A DNA stretch of 64,000 nucleotides, from contig JARDYH010000002.1 of the NCBI GenBank assembly GCA_029215795.1, forward strand, positions 8,673,001-8,737,000, read 5' to 3'. This stretch comes from Anniella stebbinsi (lineage: Eukaryota; Chordata; Lepidosauria; Squamata; Anniellidae). Below are positions 10,163 through 21,256 of the stretch, in pieces. The notes beneath the pieces are model-generated. The model was given only the letters and a program-made list of their open reading frames with translations, searched no databases and had not been told where the DNA came from. How positions within the stretch are numbered: position 1 is the stretch's first letter; every line of letters begins with the position of its first letter. The translations under genes were made by a program, and so were the position numbers.

Positions 10163-12814
10163 GTGGGCGGGGGGGGCAGAGTAGCTGTGGTCTACAAAAA
10201 TCATCTTAACCTGACCAGACATCCTGTCCGGCAACTGAATCACATCGAGTGTGTGTACCTGAGTCTGAAGACCAGGGATAGACTAGGGATTCTGTTAGTG
10301 TACCGGCCACCCCGCTGCCTGTCAGACTCCCTGGCCGAGCTCACAGAACTGGTCTCGGAGCTGGTGTTGGATTCGCCCAGGCTCTTGGTCCTGGGCGATT
10401 TCAACATCCCATTCGAGGCCAGTTTGTCAGGTGGGGCTCGGGAGTTCATGGCATCCATGACAAACATGGGCCTATCCCAATTGGTCTCTGGACCCACACA
10501 TTCAGCAGGTCACACTATCGATGCTGTTTTCAGTTCCGAACAGACGGATCTGTGGGCGGAGGTACTGAATACCTCCGAATTGTCATGGACAGACCATTTT
10601 CTGGTCAGGGTTAGTATCACGGCTACCACCCGTCCCTGCAGGGGTGGCGGACCAATTAAGATGGTCCGCCCTCGAAGGCTGATGGATCCTGCTGGATTCC
10701 AGAAAGCCTTGGAGGGTTCCATGGCTGGTATCGTCGACGATCCTGTAGAAGCCCTGGTCAATAGATGGAATCAAGACCTAACTAGGGCTATCGACACGAT
10801 CGCCCCCAAACGTCCTCTCCGGCCCGCTTCTAATAGGGCGCCCTGGTATACGGAAGACCTCAGGGAGTTGAAGCGGAAAGGACAACGACTGGAGCGCCGA
10901 TGGCGGAAAACTCGACTTATATCTGACAAGACACGACATAGAGAACATCTTCGTTTCTATGGAGTGGCAATACGTGCAGCGAAGAAAGCTTTCTTCTCTG
11001 CACGCATTGCGTCTGCGAATTCACATCCAGCAGAACTGTTCAGGGTGGTGAGGGGTCTAACTCAGGCTCCTTCTCCCCTGAATCCGATTTTAGAGCCTTC
11101 GGCAGTTCGCTGTGATGCCTTTAACGATCATTTCTCAGATAAAATCTCTCGGATAAGAGCCGACTTAGATGACATTGTTATAGCAGAGGCTGACAGTGGA
11201 GTGTCCAGTGACTCCGCGAGTAGGATTACACTTGATCAGTTTCAGTTAGTGAGTACCGAGGACGTGGACAAGGTACTTGGATGTGTGAGGAAGACGACTT
11301 GCCCTCTCGATCCCTGTCCTTCCTGGCTGGTCGTCCAGGGAGGAGATGCAGTTAGATCACATCTACAGCATATCATTAATGCATCTCTCAGGGAGGGGAG
11401 CTTTCCATCATGTTTAAAAGAGGCGGTGGTAAGGCCGCTTCTAAAAAAGCCCTCCCTGGATCCCCTGGACTTTAATAACTACAGGCCAGTATCAAATCTT
11501 CCATTTTTGGGCAAGGTGATCGAGAGAGCAGTTGCTTTTCAACTCCAGGCAGTCTTGGATGACACTGATTTTCTAGACCCATTTCAAACCGGCTTCAGAG
11601 CAGGATACGGAGTTGAGACCGCTTTGGTCGCCTTAGTAGATGATCTACGCCTTAGTATCGACAGGGGGAGTGTGTCCCTGCTGGTACTCTTGGACCTCTC
11701 AGCAGCTTTCGATACCATCGACCATGGTATCCTTCTGGAGCGCCTGGGGGAATTGGGAATCGGGGGCACTGTGCTTCAGTGGTTCCGATCCTATCTCTCG
11801 GGCAGGCTCCAGATGGTGATGCTTGGGGATAGCTGCTCTTCAAAAAAGGAGCTGCTATGTGGTGTACCACAAGGTGCCATCCTTTCCCCAATGCTGTTTA
11901 ACATTTACATGAAACCGCTGGGAGAGATCATCCGGAGGCATGGGGCAGGGTGCTATCAATACGCTGATGACACCCAAATATATTTCTCTATGCCTTCGAC
12001 AGCATCGTCAGCTAAGGATAGTGTGTCTCCTCTGAATGAATGCTTGGAGGCGGTAATGGGCTGGATGAGGAAAAACAAACTGAAGCTGAATCCAGACAAG
12101 ACGGAGGTGCTTGCTGTCAAAGGCCCCAACCTGGGTCTGGAGGTGTGTCAACCAGTTCTGGATGGGGTTACACCCCCCCTGAAAGATTGTGTTCGCAGCT
12201 TGGGGGTACTCCTGGATCCGTCGCTCCAGATGACAGCTCAGATTGATGCGACGGCCAGGAGTGCCTACTATCAGCTTCGGCTGATACGCCAGCTGCGCCC
12301 CTTCCTAGAGTTGGAAGACCTAAAGACGGTAGTGCACGCACTGGTAACTTCAAGGCTTGACTTCTGCAATGCGCTGTACATAGGGCTACCTTTGTGCCTA
12401 GTCCGGAAACTTCAGCTTGTTCAAAATATGGCAGCCAGGTTGGTCACCGGTACACCTAGGGGTGATCACATTGCACCAGTTTTAAAATCGCTTCACTGGC
12501 TGCCAATCAGTTTCCGGGCGAAGTATAAAGTGTTGGTTATTACCTTTAAAGCCCTACATGGTTTGGGTCCAGGGTACCCGCGGGATCGCCTCCTCCCGTA
12601 CAATCCGCCCCGCACTCTTAGGTCCTCTGGGAAGAACTTACTCAAGCCAGTCAGAACTAGGCTGGCGGGTGTTACCCAGAGGACCTTCTCTTCCATCGCT
12701 CCCAGACTATGGAATGGTCTGTCGGAGGAGGTTAGACAAATTGACAGTCTTCATGAATTTAAGAGAGTCATGAAGACTGTCCTCTTCCGACAGGCCTATC
12801 CAGATGAATTTTAA
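10163..12814 (+). CDS. L2 retrotransposon ORF2: endonuclease and reverse transcriptase (N-terminally truncated)
   Basis: The frame of 883 codons has no stop or shift. The first codon is GTG, so the true start has been lost by 5' truncation. Residues 1-150 are the C-terminal part of an APE-type endonuclease, with GDFNIPF near residue 78 and TDHFLV near 145, the latter a variant of the usual SDH. The N-terminal catalytic residues are missing. RT motifs follow: RPVSNLPFLGKVIERA near 440, LLDLSAAFDTIDH near 510, GVPQGAILSPMLFNIY near 567 and YQYADDTQIYF near 597. The C-terminal domain has HWLPISFRAKYKVL and LWNGL, typical of the L2 clade, which lacks RNase H. In life it would nick DNA and prime cDNA synthesis at the nick. 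The lost N terminus makes this copy non-autonomous. The unbroken frame implies a recent insertion. Confidence 0.93.
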   Translation: MGGGGRVAVVYKNHLNLTRHPVRQLNHIECVYLSLKTRDRLGILLVYRPPRCLSDSLAELTELVSELVLDSPRLLVLGDFNIPFEASLSGGAREFMASMTNMGLSQLVSGPTHSAGHTIDAVFSSEQTDLWAEVLNTSELSWTDHFLVRVSITATTRPCRGGGPIKMVRPRRLMDPAGFQKALEGSMAGIVDDPVEALVNRWNQDLTRAIDTIAPKRPLRPASNRAPWYTEDLRELKRKGQRLERRWRKTRLISDKTRHREHLRFYGVAIRAAKKAFFSARIASANSHPAELFRVVRGLTQAPSPLNPILEPSAVRCDAFNDHFSDKISRIRADLDDIVIAEADSGVSSDSASRITLDQFQLVSTEDVDKVLGCVRKTTCPLDPCPSWLVVQGGDAVRSHLQHIINASLREGSFPSCLKEAVVRPLLKKPSLDPLDFNNYRPVSNLPFLGKVIERAVAFQLQAVLDDTDFLDPFQTGFRAGYGVETALVALVDDLRLSIDRGSVSLLVLLDLSAAFDTIDHGILLERLGELGIGGTVLQWFRSYLSGRLQMVMLGDSCSSKKELLCGVPQGAILSPMLFNIYMKPLGEIIRRHGAGCYQYADDTQIYFSMPSTASSAKDSVSPLNECLEAVMGWMRKNKLKLNPDKTEVLAVKGPNLGLEVCQPVLDGVTPPLKDCVRSLGVLLDPSLQMTAQIDATARSAYYQLRLIRQLRPFLELEDLKTVVHALVTSRLDFCNALYIGLPLCLVRKLQLVQNMAARLVTGTPRGDHIAPVLKSLHWLPISFRAKYKVLVITFKALHGLGPGYPRDRLLPYNPPRTLRSSGKNLLKPVRTRLAGVTQRTFSSIAPRLWNGLSEEVRQIDSLHEFKRVMKTVLFRQAYPDEF

Positions 12815-12896
12815 GATGTTTTTAATGTTGTATTTTTCTCTTGTTTTTAAATTTTTTTAACTGTTGTGATTTTTATGTTTTATATTGTTGTTGTTC

Positions 12897-12924
12897 CCCG
12901 CCTCGATCCGGAGGGAGAGGCGGG
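12897..12924 (+). other. L2 3' UTR stem-loop
   Basis: CCCGCCTC and GAGGCGGG form a perfect 8-bp stem with a 12-base loop just before the (ATT)n tail. Similar inverted words occur in the copies at 45035 (CCTGCCTC...GAGGCGGG) and, reversed, at 45530. Conservation between copies suggests it is the site recognised by the L2 RT, as inferred for other LINEs. Confidence 0.65.
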
Positions 12925-12935
12925 CTACAAATAAA

Positions 12936-12972
<37 letters not shown>

Positions 12973-12973
12973 G

Positions 12974-13256
12974 CACTCCTCCGAAAAAGTAATAATAATT
13001 TTAAAAAACCTGACCCCACTCCCCCATCTCCTGATGCCCCTGGACTTCCCCCAGACTGGCTCCTTCCTCTTGCTGACCCCCGCTACTTGTGGGGAAGAGG
13101 GAAGAACCTGGGATGGGCGCTCACACCACCGGCGGTCCTTGGGATGGTCCCAGGACCATGGGGAAAATCGGGATAACTTGGCCCGAAAATGAAGGGGTCA
13201 TACCTGCCTGCCCCCAGGATCCCCTGAGCATTATTTGGACACACAGGGATGACTCA
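12974..13256. mobile_element. TCTACACC-end DNA element, copy 3, right part
   Basis: The segment contains CTACTTGTGGGGAAGAGGGA, GGTCCCAGGACCATGGGGAAAA (first 20 bases matched to 14760) and CACACAGGGATGACTC, in the same order as in the copy at 14422-15126. The far right terminus is not seen and has probably been lost. Confidence 0.65.
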
Positions 13257-13769
13257 GCCGGAGGTTTTACTGCCTTCTTCACAGTCAGGCAATCCCTAAG
13301 ATCATTACAATACAGGTAGATCAGAAAACTGTTGAAGGCACAAGTGTCTTTGTTTGGTGGGATCTCCCCTGTGCCTGTGTAAAAGGTAAATAGCATAAGG
13401 TCTTCTCATAGAACTGAGTTATTATTGCCACCAAGATTAATTTATCTATGTTTAACCTGCTGCTCAAAGCATATAAATGTAATTTATTTCATTGAAATGT
13501 TGTGGGGAGGAGAAAAAATCAAGTGCGGGGTGGGTGGGGGGTGGGGGGAGGAATCAGTTCTACATCAAATTACATAAAAATGTTAGAACCCTGGTGGATG
13601 AGACCATTGGTCTATCTATTGAAGCATCTGGCTTCCCACATTGTCTAACCAGATTCCCTCCTGTATGTCCCCCCAATCCCAGTGACTGATACTCAGAGGT
13701 GTATGAAAATGAAGGTGCCTTCTTATGCCCATCACGGCCAATAGCCACCGGCAGACTTATCCTCTATGG
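13257..13769. other. Non-coding DNA with a fragment of a dispersed repeat
   Basis: The part at 13585-13690 (CTGGTGGATGAGACCATTGG and following) is a degenerate piece of the GCTGGATCAGACC repeat described at 38560. Nothing else is recognised. Confidence 0.45.
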
Positions 13770-14262
13770 CAGGGATGGGCAGACTCACCTCCATCCAGTT
13801 TCTCTGGATGCTCAGAAAGCCGGCACCACCACTCACTCCCCCCCCAGACACACTCACGAGCTCCCAGCCCTTACTGGCAGCCAGTCGGCTTTTCAGCCAG
13901 TCGCCAGTTCCACAAATCAAATGCTACACAAACGGTGGCTATAAAGCAGCCATTTACGAACACTATAGGTGTAAATGGCCCATTTACACCTGTAATGTTG
14001 TGTGCATGGCTGTTTTACACTGCCACTTGCGTAAGAACTGATTTACAGGGGGGGGGGGAATACGAGTCGTCATTTTTACATGAACGGCAACTGGCTGAAG
14101 GGATGGCTGGCCACCAGGCACTCACAGATGGCTCCAGGCAAAGCTGGGGATTTGCGCAGCTTGCTGAGGAGGGATGTTAGCTGGCGAAGCAAGGTCTGGA
14201 AGGCTGGTCGAAGGGGGGTCCACTTGATTCCCTGACCCAGTCTGGTGTTCGTGCCATCCCTG
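13770..14262. mobile_element. hAT-type non-autonomous element with CAGGGATGG ends
   Basis: The left end CAGGGATGGGC and right end GCCATCCCTG are inverted. The flanks CTCTATGG (13762-13769) and CTCTATAG (14263-14270) form an 8-bp target-site duplication with one mismatch. CAGGGNTG ends plus an 8-bp duplication are the hallmark of hAT/Charlie-like elements. The interior includes inverted words around CCATTTACACC and a run of ten G residues. No transposase frame is present. Confidence 0.8.
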
Positions 14263-14421
14263 CTCTATAGCCAGTCTACCTTGGACCCCAATCCAGCATT
14301 CCAGGGTACCCAGATGGTCTTTCCCCCTTTCCCCAACCACTGATCATTGGCTCCTTTCCTGGCATTTGCACAGTTTCCCTACCCCCACTCTAAAAGATTG
14401 AAATGCCTCTCCTAAGACTTC

Positions 14422-15126
14422 GGGCTCATCTACACCGAAGGGTGTAGTAGGAGGGAGGAGGGAGGATTGCAGGCTTAACTGCTTCCACAATCCTCTCCCA
14501 GCATCTATACAGCCGAGTGACGTCCAGGGAGGAAAAAGGGATGTCGTGGGTGCCATTCCCCCCACCCCCCAGAATGGAGCTGGTTGTGCAATTGCACTCT
14601 AGCGACTGTAAATAAAAGAAAATGACCCTTCGAATTATTCCCCCCACCCACCCCCAATGGACACGGACTGCCCCCACACAGCTCCGTGCCTGTTTTAAGA
14701 GACCCACTACTTGTGGGGAGGGAGGGATGACCCGGGAGCAGTGGCCGCACAGCCCGTAGTCCTCAGTTTGGTCCTGGGACCATGGGAAAACTGGGGTACC
14801 CCCGGTTCCAGTGATCCCAGGGTTGTGTCTAGGGCTGGATCTACACTGCTGCTTTATAGCAGTATTGAAGTGCACTGACAGCTGTTGGGGCCCATGAAAC
14901 ATTTACACCAAGCACGATCTAAAACTATGAAAGCAGTTTAGGTTATGGTGTCATGGGCCCCAACAGTTGTCAGTGTGTTTCAATACTGCTGTAAAGCAGT
15001 AGTGTAGATCCTGCCTCACTTTCATACCACTTTGATAGTGCTATATCCTGCTTGGTGCAGATCATATGGATGCACAGGGACGACCTAGAGATGATCCCGG
15101 GACAAATGGCTGGTGTAGACATGGCC
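14422..15126. mobile_element. TCTACACC-end DNA element, copy 4, most complete
   Basis: The left end GGGCTCATCTACACCGAAGG and the right end GGTGTAGACATGGCC bound about 705 bp, which include a nested 184-bp foldback at 14832-15015. Internal blocks match copies 1-3. It is non-coding. This copy shows the empty site for the L2 insertion at 10129. Confidence 0.7.
14832..15015. mobile_element. Foldback element with GGGC-ATCTACAC ends (nested)
   Basis: GGGCTGGATCTACACTGCTG and its inverse CAGTAGTGTAGATCCTGCC close a palindrome. TTGGGGCCCATGA and TCATGGGCCCCAA are the inner arms. It belongs with the elements at 6772, 9706 and 35555. Confidence 0.75.
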
Positions 15127-17532
15127 TTGGTTACTGCCAGCAAGAACTGCTGGTATGTTTGGAAAGTTTGCTTCACCCTTTCTGCCTTTTTCTTCTCCTA
15201 GCACTTGAATGCAGCCCCTGAGACCTTCTCTGCCATTTAATTCAACCCTCAGGCTGGAAGACTTTAGACCAGAGCTGAGCACAAACATCCTCTCGAAATT
15301 CTCTGCCCTGTTTTGTCTCATGTCCCATTCAACTGTTAAACTCATTTGGTGATCTGGGTCCAGTCACTATCTCTCAGACTAACCTACATGACAGGATCTC
15401 TGTGATGATAAAGGGCAGGATGAGGAGGACAACATATATTGAATTGATCCCGTTGGACAAAGGACAAGATATAAATATAACAAATGAATATATCTTAAAT
15501 GAAGAATTTAACACTCCTGATACAAAACGGTTCTTTCTGATTGGTTCCGTGTGTGAATTGTAAATATTAAATTGACTGTCACTATCATGCATCGACTTGC
15601 TACTGAAAAATCAATGGACACTAAACACTTCTGTTGAATATAAAATATTTGCTGACTGCTTATTCAAAAACATAATAATCTTAAGATGTATTTGAGAATT
15701 TTGAAGGCATTTTATGTGTTTGTGTATGTGTGTATTATTGGGTGTAATTTATTTCAACCGTAGCCTAAAGATACTTTAAAGATTCTAGGTGCCTAGTGAT
15801 GGTGTGAGCCCTCTAATGAGTCTGGGAGTCTGGCAGACGCTCCCATGCCCAGCAGACTCCAGCCACCCTTACCTGTAATATTGTGTAAATGGGCGCTTTA
15901 CGGCTGCCATTTGCGTAGAAATCAATTTTCAGAAAATGGTGATTCACTGAAGAAATGGATGGCTGCCAGGGACTCTGGTAAAGGCTGGTGGCTCATGAGG
16001 AAGTCAGGGGGGGGGGGTTGCCTTATTGAGCACCAAAGAAACCGGATGGAGGTGAGTCTGTCCATTCCTATGGATACCCATTAGCTTAAAAAGAGGGATT
16101 TTGATGTATTTCCAATAAGAGGAGCTGAATCTGCTTAACACCAGCATGCAAAATGGGCACAACATTCGAGCTGATGTTGAATTAACAAGACCATATAGAT
16201 TCTAGAGTAAACAACTGCCCCAAGATTCTTAGTACAGTTGTTAACCTGCATACGTACATGTTTTGGCATGTTACATAGAAAAAATGTGGGTGACCAAGGG
16301 GGGAAAAAGAGCTTTGGGCATTTAGAAAAGTAAAAAATGATGTTAGCAATTTTTTTTAAAAAAAATATCTAAGTAAAGTCATTATTGAGATTTATATGCA
16401 ATTGACTGGTGCTAGCCCTAAATGGTGCGTCTTAGAAAAGAAAACAATTTGCTGAAATGCTATTGGATACAGAAAGGTAAGTCTCTGAGGAAGAATTATC
16501 CTTCTAGCAAAATGTATAGGCCTGGAGACATACACTGAGTACCCCCTTTTTCAACAGTATAAATTTGAGGAAGACACCTTCTTACACCGTGCCGAGGTGC
16601 TTACAAGGGGATTTCGAAAGAGCCATGCTTTAGTAGCAATCAACACTTGACTTCCAATTGAAGATCTTTCTTTTCCCTAACAAAGCTATTGGGGGATTGC
16701 AGTCTGTCACTTTGCTGCTAATCAATCTGAAGAGGCTATTCTTCCAGTGGCTGATCAATCTATTAGGTTTCTAGGGAAGAAGAAGAAAAAGAAAAAGAGG
16801 CAAGGAAAACAGACACACACACATAGAGGGACATTGCAGGGACAGAAGCCGCGACAAAGGCTCCATGGAGCTGCACAGTCAGAAGTTACTTCTCCTGACT
16901 GTTGAACTTGATTCTACCGCAAATTAATAAAATTGGTTCTTGGAAATGCCACGAGAGATTTTATTTCCTGGGTTGGAAATATGAACCCTGAATACTTCTC
17001 TGGCTTAGATTTGAATCCAAGCTGGAGAAGAGTTCTAGCCATTTGTTGGCCTATCCCAACGCACACATACCCAAGTCTTCCATTCTTCCCTGGTGTTGTT
17101 AAAAGTGGAGATGTTGGACAAATCAACAATAGATTCAAATGAGGTTGGGTTTCTATGAATCCAAAATATTGGCTTCATAGCAGATGGGCTTTTTTTCCCC
17201 CCACGTCACATGGACTCCATGGATTTGTGCATCAGGTTTTGTTTTGTTGCTTTGGGGGAGGGGATTGCACACTTTAGCACTTGTGCTAATGCACAATTTT
17301 ACTGATGTACATTATATAATGCATACCTGTGTGAGTGGGACAAAATTCTCATGCAACCCTAAAAAAAAAAAAAATAATTTTAAAAAATCATGTTTCGTCA
17401 GTGAGTGGATAATGAAATGAAAGACATGCATTTCCTATTACTGGTTCCAGTATCACTGTGTAAATCATTTCTCCAGAATCATCAGGAGGTTGGGGTGGAA
17501 ATATGTTCTGAAGACCTTCAGGTTTCTTTCTC

Positions 17533-17570
<38 letters not shown>

Positions 17571-18025
17571 GCACCCCCCTTCTCTGAACCTCTCTCTTCC
17601 TTAACTAGGGATGACTGAGGATTTCTACCTTTGTGAATTCTGATATTTATTTATTTATTTGATCTATCCCCCAGCTTTCCAGCACTAATGCAGCATGGTT
17701 GAATATGCAGGAATTCAAAGTCAGACTTTTAAGCGCTAAGCACTCAAAGCCTAGATGTAAAAAAAATTGTCAGATTTACTTTCTCAGAAATTCATATTTG
17801 CGTTAATCTCAAGTTCATTTTGTGTGTGTGTGTGTGTGTGTGTATGGGAAAATTTGTGAATTTTGGAAAATTCTTATCAAAACCAAATGAAACCCACATT
17901 TTACCTGCTCTCTATAATTTGCAACAGAGATCCATTTCTGCAAGACCCTCGTAGAGTTTGAACCTGACTCAATCCTAGGGCTGTGGTTGTTTTTAAGTGT
18001 CATAATGTTCATCTGCACATTGAAT
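15127..18025. other. Non-coding DNA, mostly unrecognised
   Basis: Simple (TG)n tracts occur near 17540-17570 and 17820-17842. The part at 15845-16090 shares words such as GTGTAAATGG and GGCTGCCA with 13.9-14.1 kb and is probably an old copy of a related element. No exon is supported. Confidence 0.5.
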
Positions 18026-18277
18026 GTGATTTATTTTTATTTTTAATTATTATTGCATTTATATCCCACCTTTTTTTCTCCACGGAACCCAAGGCAGTGT
18101 ACCTAATCCTCCTCCTCTCCATTTTTATTCTCACAACAACAACCCTGTGAGGTAGGTTGGGCTGAGAGTCTGTGACTGGCCCAAAGTCACCCAGTGGGTT
18201 TCCATGGCCGAGTGGGGACTGGAACCCGGATCTCCCGATTCCCAGTCCAACACTTTAGCCGCTATATTATACCGGCT
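18026..18277 (-). mobile_element. tRNA-derived SINE with CORE/MIR-like body
   Basis: Read on the minus strand it starts GAGCCGGTATAATATAGCGG, then has a box-B-like GGTTCCAGTCCCC, the body TGGGTGACTTTGGGCCAGTC and ACAGGGTTGTTGTTGTGAG, and ends GGTGGGATATAAATGC with an A/T-rich tail. This is the usual SINE order of tRNA-like head, conserved body and LINE-like tail. RNA polymerase III transcription is inferred. Other copies are at 57788 and 60806. Confidence 0.85.
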
Positions 18278-18281
18278 CTTT

Positions 18282-18412
18282 TGTGGGCGGAGAAGGAACG
18301 AAGGAAATAATGACACAGACACCAGAGCTTAGGATAAACTAAGGTTTCTTTATTTAACAAGGTAACTCACTTCTCCCAGATTTCATGTGGAAGTGTGGGG
18401 AATCCATTAATT
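18282..18412 (-). mobile_element. 3' part of an LTR, same family as the LTR at 39.2 kb
   Basis: On the minus strand the segment reads AATAAAGAAACCTTAGTTTA, TCCTAAGCTCTGGTGTCTGT and ends CTCCGCCCACA. The LTR ending at 40059 has AATAAAGAGGGCCTAGTTTA, TCCCAAGCTCTGGTGTCCAT and CTCCGTCCGCA in the same order. Shared polyadenylation signal and end support an LTR R-U5 region. How far it extends to the right is uncertain. Confidence 0.6.
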
Positions 18413-19069
18413 CTTTCCCTGTAGGCAACTAAACTGACTTATGGGTGAGTAGACTTTAGAGAACTCATGGGGGGCACCTTGTGAGTTTGCTGAGCCCTGG
18501 GCTTGGCTTGGCTCAGGGTGGCTGCATGAGCCTCCCAAGCCCTCAGTACAATGCACTTTCCATGGCCTCTGGAAAGTGAACAATTCCCCCCAGCACACGA
18601 TTAGCATGGCTGGGGGGATTGCACACTTTCTGGAGGTCCTGAAAAGCATGCTTTACCTCCCCCTGCACAAATCAGGGCTTTATAGCAAGGTCAAGGTTGA
18701 CATTACAGCCCCGATTGGTGCAGGGAGGGGGGAACGTGATTTCCCCAAGGTTGGGGAAATTGCGTTTCTTCCCCCTCCTGTGCCATTTGGGCACCTTAAA
18801 GGCTTTGTTAATAGGGCCTGTAAGGTCCCTATCAGTGCAGGAGTGGGGAGAGAGAAATATTATCTCCCCAAGGCTGGAGAAATTGCATGTTTTGTGCCTC
18901 TGCTCTGGCATTAGAGTGGAGGGAGAAAATAAGCAATTTCCCCAGCCTTGGGAAATTGCACATTTTTCCCTGCTTGGTGAATGACAGCTGCCAATAGCAC
19001 AACAGGGGAAAAGGACAAAGGTTGCAGGTCAGGGCAAAACCACACCCAACCACTCTTGTGTCCTAGTGC
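18413..19069. repeat. Degenerate repeats with GGGGAAATTGC motif
   Basis: The word CAAGGTTGGGGAAATTGC and variants (AAGGCTGGAGAAATTGCATG, CAGCCTTGGGAAATTGCACA) occur near 18745, 18870 and 18940, interleaved with GGTGCAGGGAGGGG-like words. This looks like an old tandem or clustered repeat. No gene is supported. Confidence 0.5.
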
Positions 19070-19197
19070 TGGGTATGTTGGCTGTTTTTATGATTTTATG
19101 GTCTAAAATTTTGTATATCGATTTTTAATGCCCAAAGTTTGATCTTTGTAAACCGCCCGGGGAGCTTCGGCTATGAGGCCGTATATAAATGATAATG

Positions 19198-19235
<38 letters not shown>

Positions 19236-19236
19236 C
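19070..19236 (+). mobile_element. L2-like LINE 3' end (family 2) with (ATC)n tail
   Basis: GTAAACCGCCCGGGGAGCTT followed by CGGCTATGAGGCCGTATATA and a (CAT)n array matches the 3' end at 32.66-32.72 kb. Only the 3' untranslated region is present. Confidence 0.7.
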
Positions 19237-20700
19237 AGTAGGAAGTAGGCGAAAAAACTGTACACAAATGCCAATCAGTGGCTGGTAAAATTCCTACTTA
19301 GCTCTCTGAAAGGGAATGACTGGGTAATCCCATACTGGTTATAGGAAAGGAGGGTGGAAGCCACGAAGTGAAAGAGGCCGGGTTTAGGGGTGGGGGGCAC
19401 CTTTATAGGCCTTGCCTTTCCCTCCCTTTACAGAACATGTTTGCCGCACATGCAAGGAGTGTCTCTCCCTTTGCCTTCAGGCCCGCAAATGCCTCCTCCT
19501 GCCCAAGGCACTCCGGCAAGATGAGAAACGGGCATCTTGAGAAATATTCTGTATACCTCCTTGTGCTCAGCCATTGTTCTCTGTAGTCATCTAAAGGCTC
19601 TTTCATGTACTATTGATTCTACAGGCACTCATACCAGAAGCACTGTAGAGCCTTCCAGCTACTGCTGGATGCACTGTATATTGAATTTCCTGAAGTCGGC
19701 AATGCTGATATCAGAAGGGCACTGGCACTCTTAAATCCAAGACTGGGATGGATGGATGGATGTTTCCCTCTTTGTTGACTATTCTTTGCATACAACAGCA
19801 ATACTGTCTAGACAGGATGAGGGGAATTGTAATCAGTCAAATTTAATTGACAAGCCAGACCAACAAAAGGAGATCTGATTTTTGTGAGCTGCAAGTCTTT
19901 GGAAACTTCCAATTAAGATTAATTGAAAGAGTATGGAAGGAATCAGTGTGGGTTCATGAATACCTTAGGCCTCTTAATAACTAACCCACATGACAGTGAA
20001 TCCCAGAAATTGAACATTAAATAACTTAAAAGCTTTACTATAATTTATCTTAAAAGAAGTGTTTTCATATTTTCAAGACATATGAGATGTTCTAGTTGTG
20101 GATTCTCCCTCCTATTTACCTTGCTTTTTACCTTATTCATTATTATTATTATTCACAACAACAATCATAATAATTCATGGTATACTAAGTACAAATGTAT
20201 TTATTTATTTATTACATTTAAATTCCTGAATCAAAAGGTATATTTTATGCCTAAAGAGTCTATAGTTTGGAGTATACATTTGTTAGTCCCTATGCAGACA
20301 GGGACTCAATGTATGATTCCTTCCATACTCTTTTAATTAATCTTAATTGGCTATCATGTACAACCACTATGTGTCCACAAATTTAAACAGCAGCATAGAA
20401 CTATAGTGACTGTCCAAAGCTGACCAAAAAAATGCCTACTTGCTGAGTGAACTTTGGACCACACCTGTCACCGGTCCAAGCCCAAGACACTATCCATTAC
20501 AATACATTGATGTTATAAGACAGCATGTGATAGATGCACTATAGGATGGAGGACATGGCTATCTACAGTTTTTAGTCATAATATCAGATGCATTATCCAT
20601 TTCAGTGAAGTTATGAATGCCACTTGTAGCCAGTCCTGCAAGATGGATCTCATGAGTCAGGGAAATTAGATCCAGATGTGGAGGGATCAGGCATGACATA
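19237..20700. other. Anonymous non-coding DNA
   Basis: Short (GGAT)n, (TTA)n and (TTTA)n tracts occur near 19745, 20136 and 20198. No gene or dispersed repeat is recognised. Confidence 0.5.
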
Positions 20701-20925
20701 GGGCCTGTTTACACAACACTCTAAATCATGGTTATGCTACCAACCCTTTTGCAGCAAATGGTTAGTGAATGTGTTTAAAGCATGGTTATGTAGCCACCAT
20801 GCTTTGGAATGGTTCACACAAAAAACTAAGTCACAGTTCACATGACAAGCTAAGCTGTATATGTTCAGCTCAAAATGCTTAACCACCGTGGCATAGTATG
20901 TCGTCTGAACAGGGCATTTATCATG
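20701..20925. mobile_element. MITE-like element with GGGCCTGTTTACAC ends
   Basis: GGGCCTGTTTACACAACAC at the left is an imperfect inverse of GTCGTCTGAACAGGGC at the right. Repeated CATGGTTATG and GCTAAGC words lie between. It is non-coding. I could not define its target-site duplication. Confidence 0.6.
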
Positions 20926-21256
20926 GATCTAGGTTCCAATAAACAAGGATGGTAGGAAATAGATCAGGTAGCAGACAACTTCTCCCAATGAGAGTTTGGT
21001 CTGAACTGAGCTCTTTTATACTTCCATTGACACAGTGCCAGTCTTGTTAAGCACATGTGAGCCCTGAGTGCCATCTCAGGATTCTCACCTTAACAAAATT
21101 AAGTATCATTGTGGTAAATTTCAGTGTAGTTAAATCATGTTAATTTTGGTCTCCTGGGACACAGAGTTTTAAGGGTTATTTATACTTATTTTTCCCCTGG
21201 ATCATGGCCCCATACTTCCACAATATGGGGGGGGGGATAAATGCCATGCCAGAAAC

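Larger units (their letters stand above)
10129..12973 (+). mobile_element. L2-clade LINE, 5'-truncated but with intact frame
   Basis: This insertion holds an unbroken endonuclease-RT frame, a short 3' untranslated region and a 3' (ATT)n tail of about 38 bp. The tail is preceded by a perfect 8-bp stem, CCCGCCTC/GAGGCGGG (12897-12904 with 12917-12924), a likely RT recognition hairpin. At the 5' junction a 22-bp G-rich word, GAGGGAAAGTGGGCG plus a G run, is present twice (10129-10150 and 10155-10176). It sits inside an older DNA element, whose halves can be aligned to the empty copy at 14.4-15.1 kb. I could not define a target-site duplication. Confidence 0.9.

Noticed and set aside
18026..18277. 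Genuine tRNA gene
   Set aside because: Only box-like words are present. The sequence continues into a CORE/MIR-like body and LINE-like tail, so it is a SINE.
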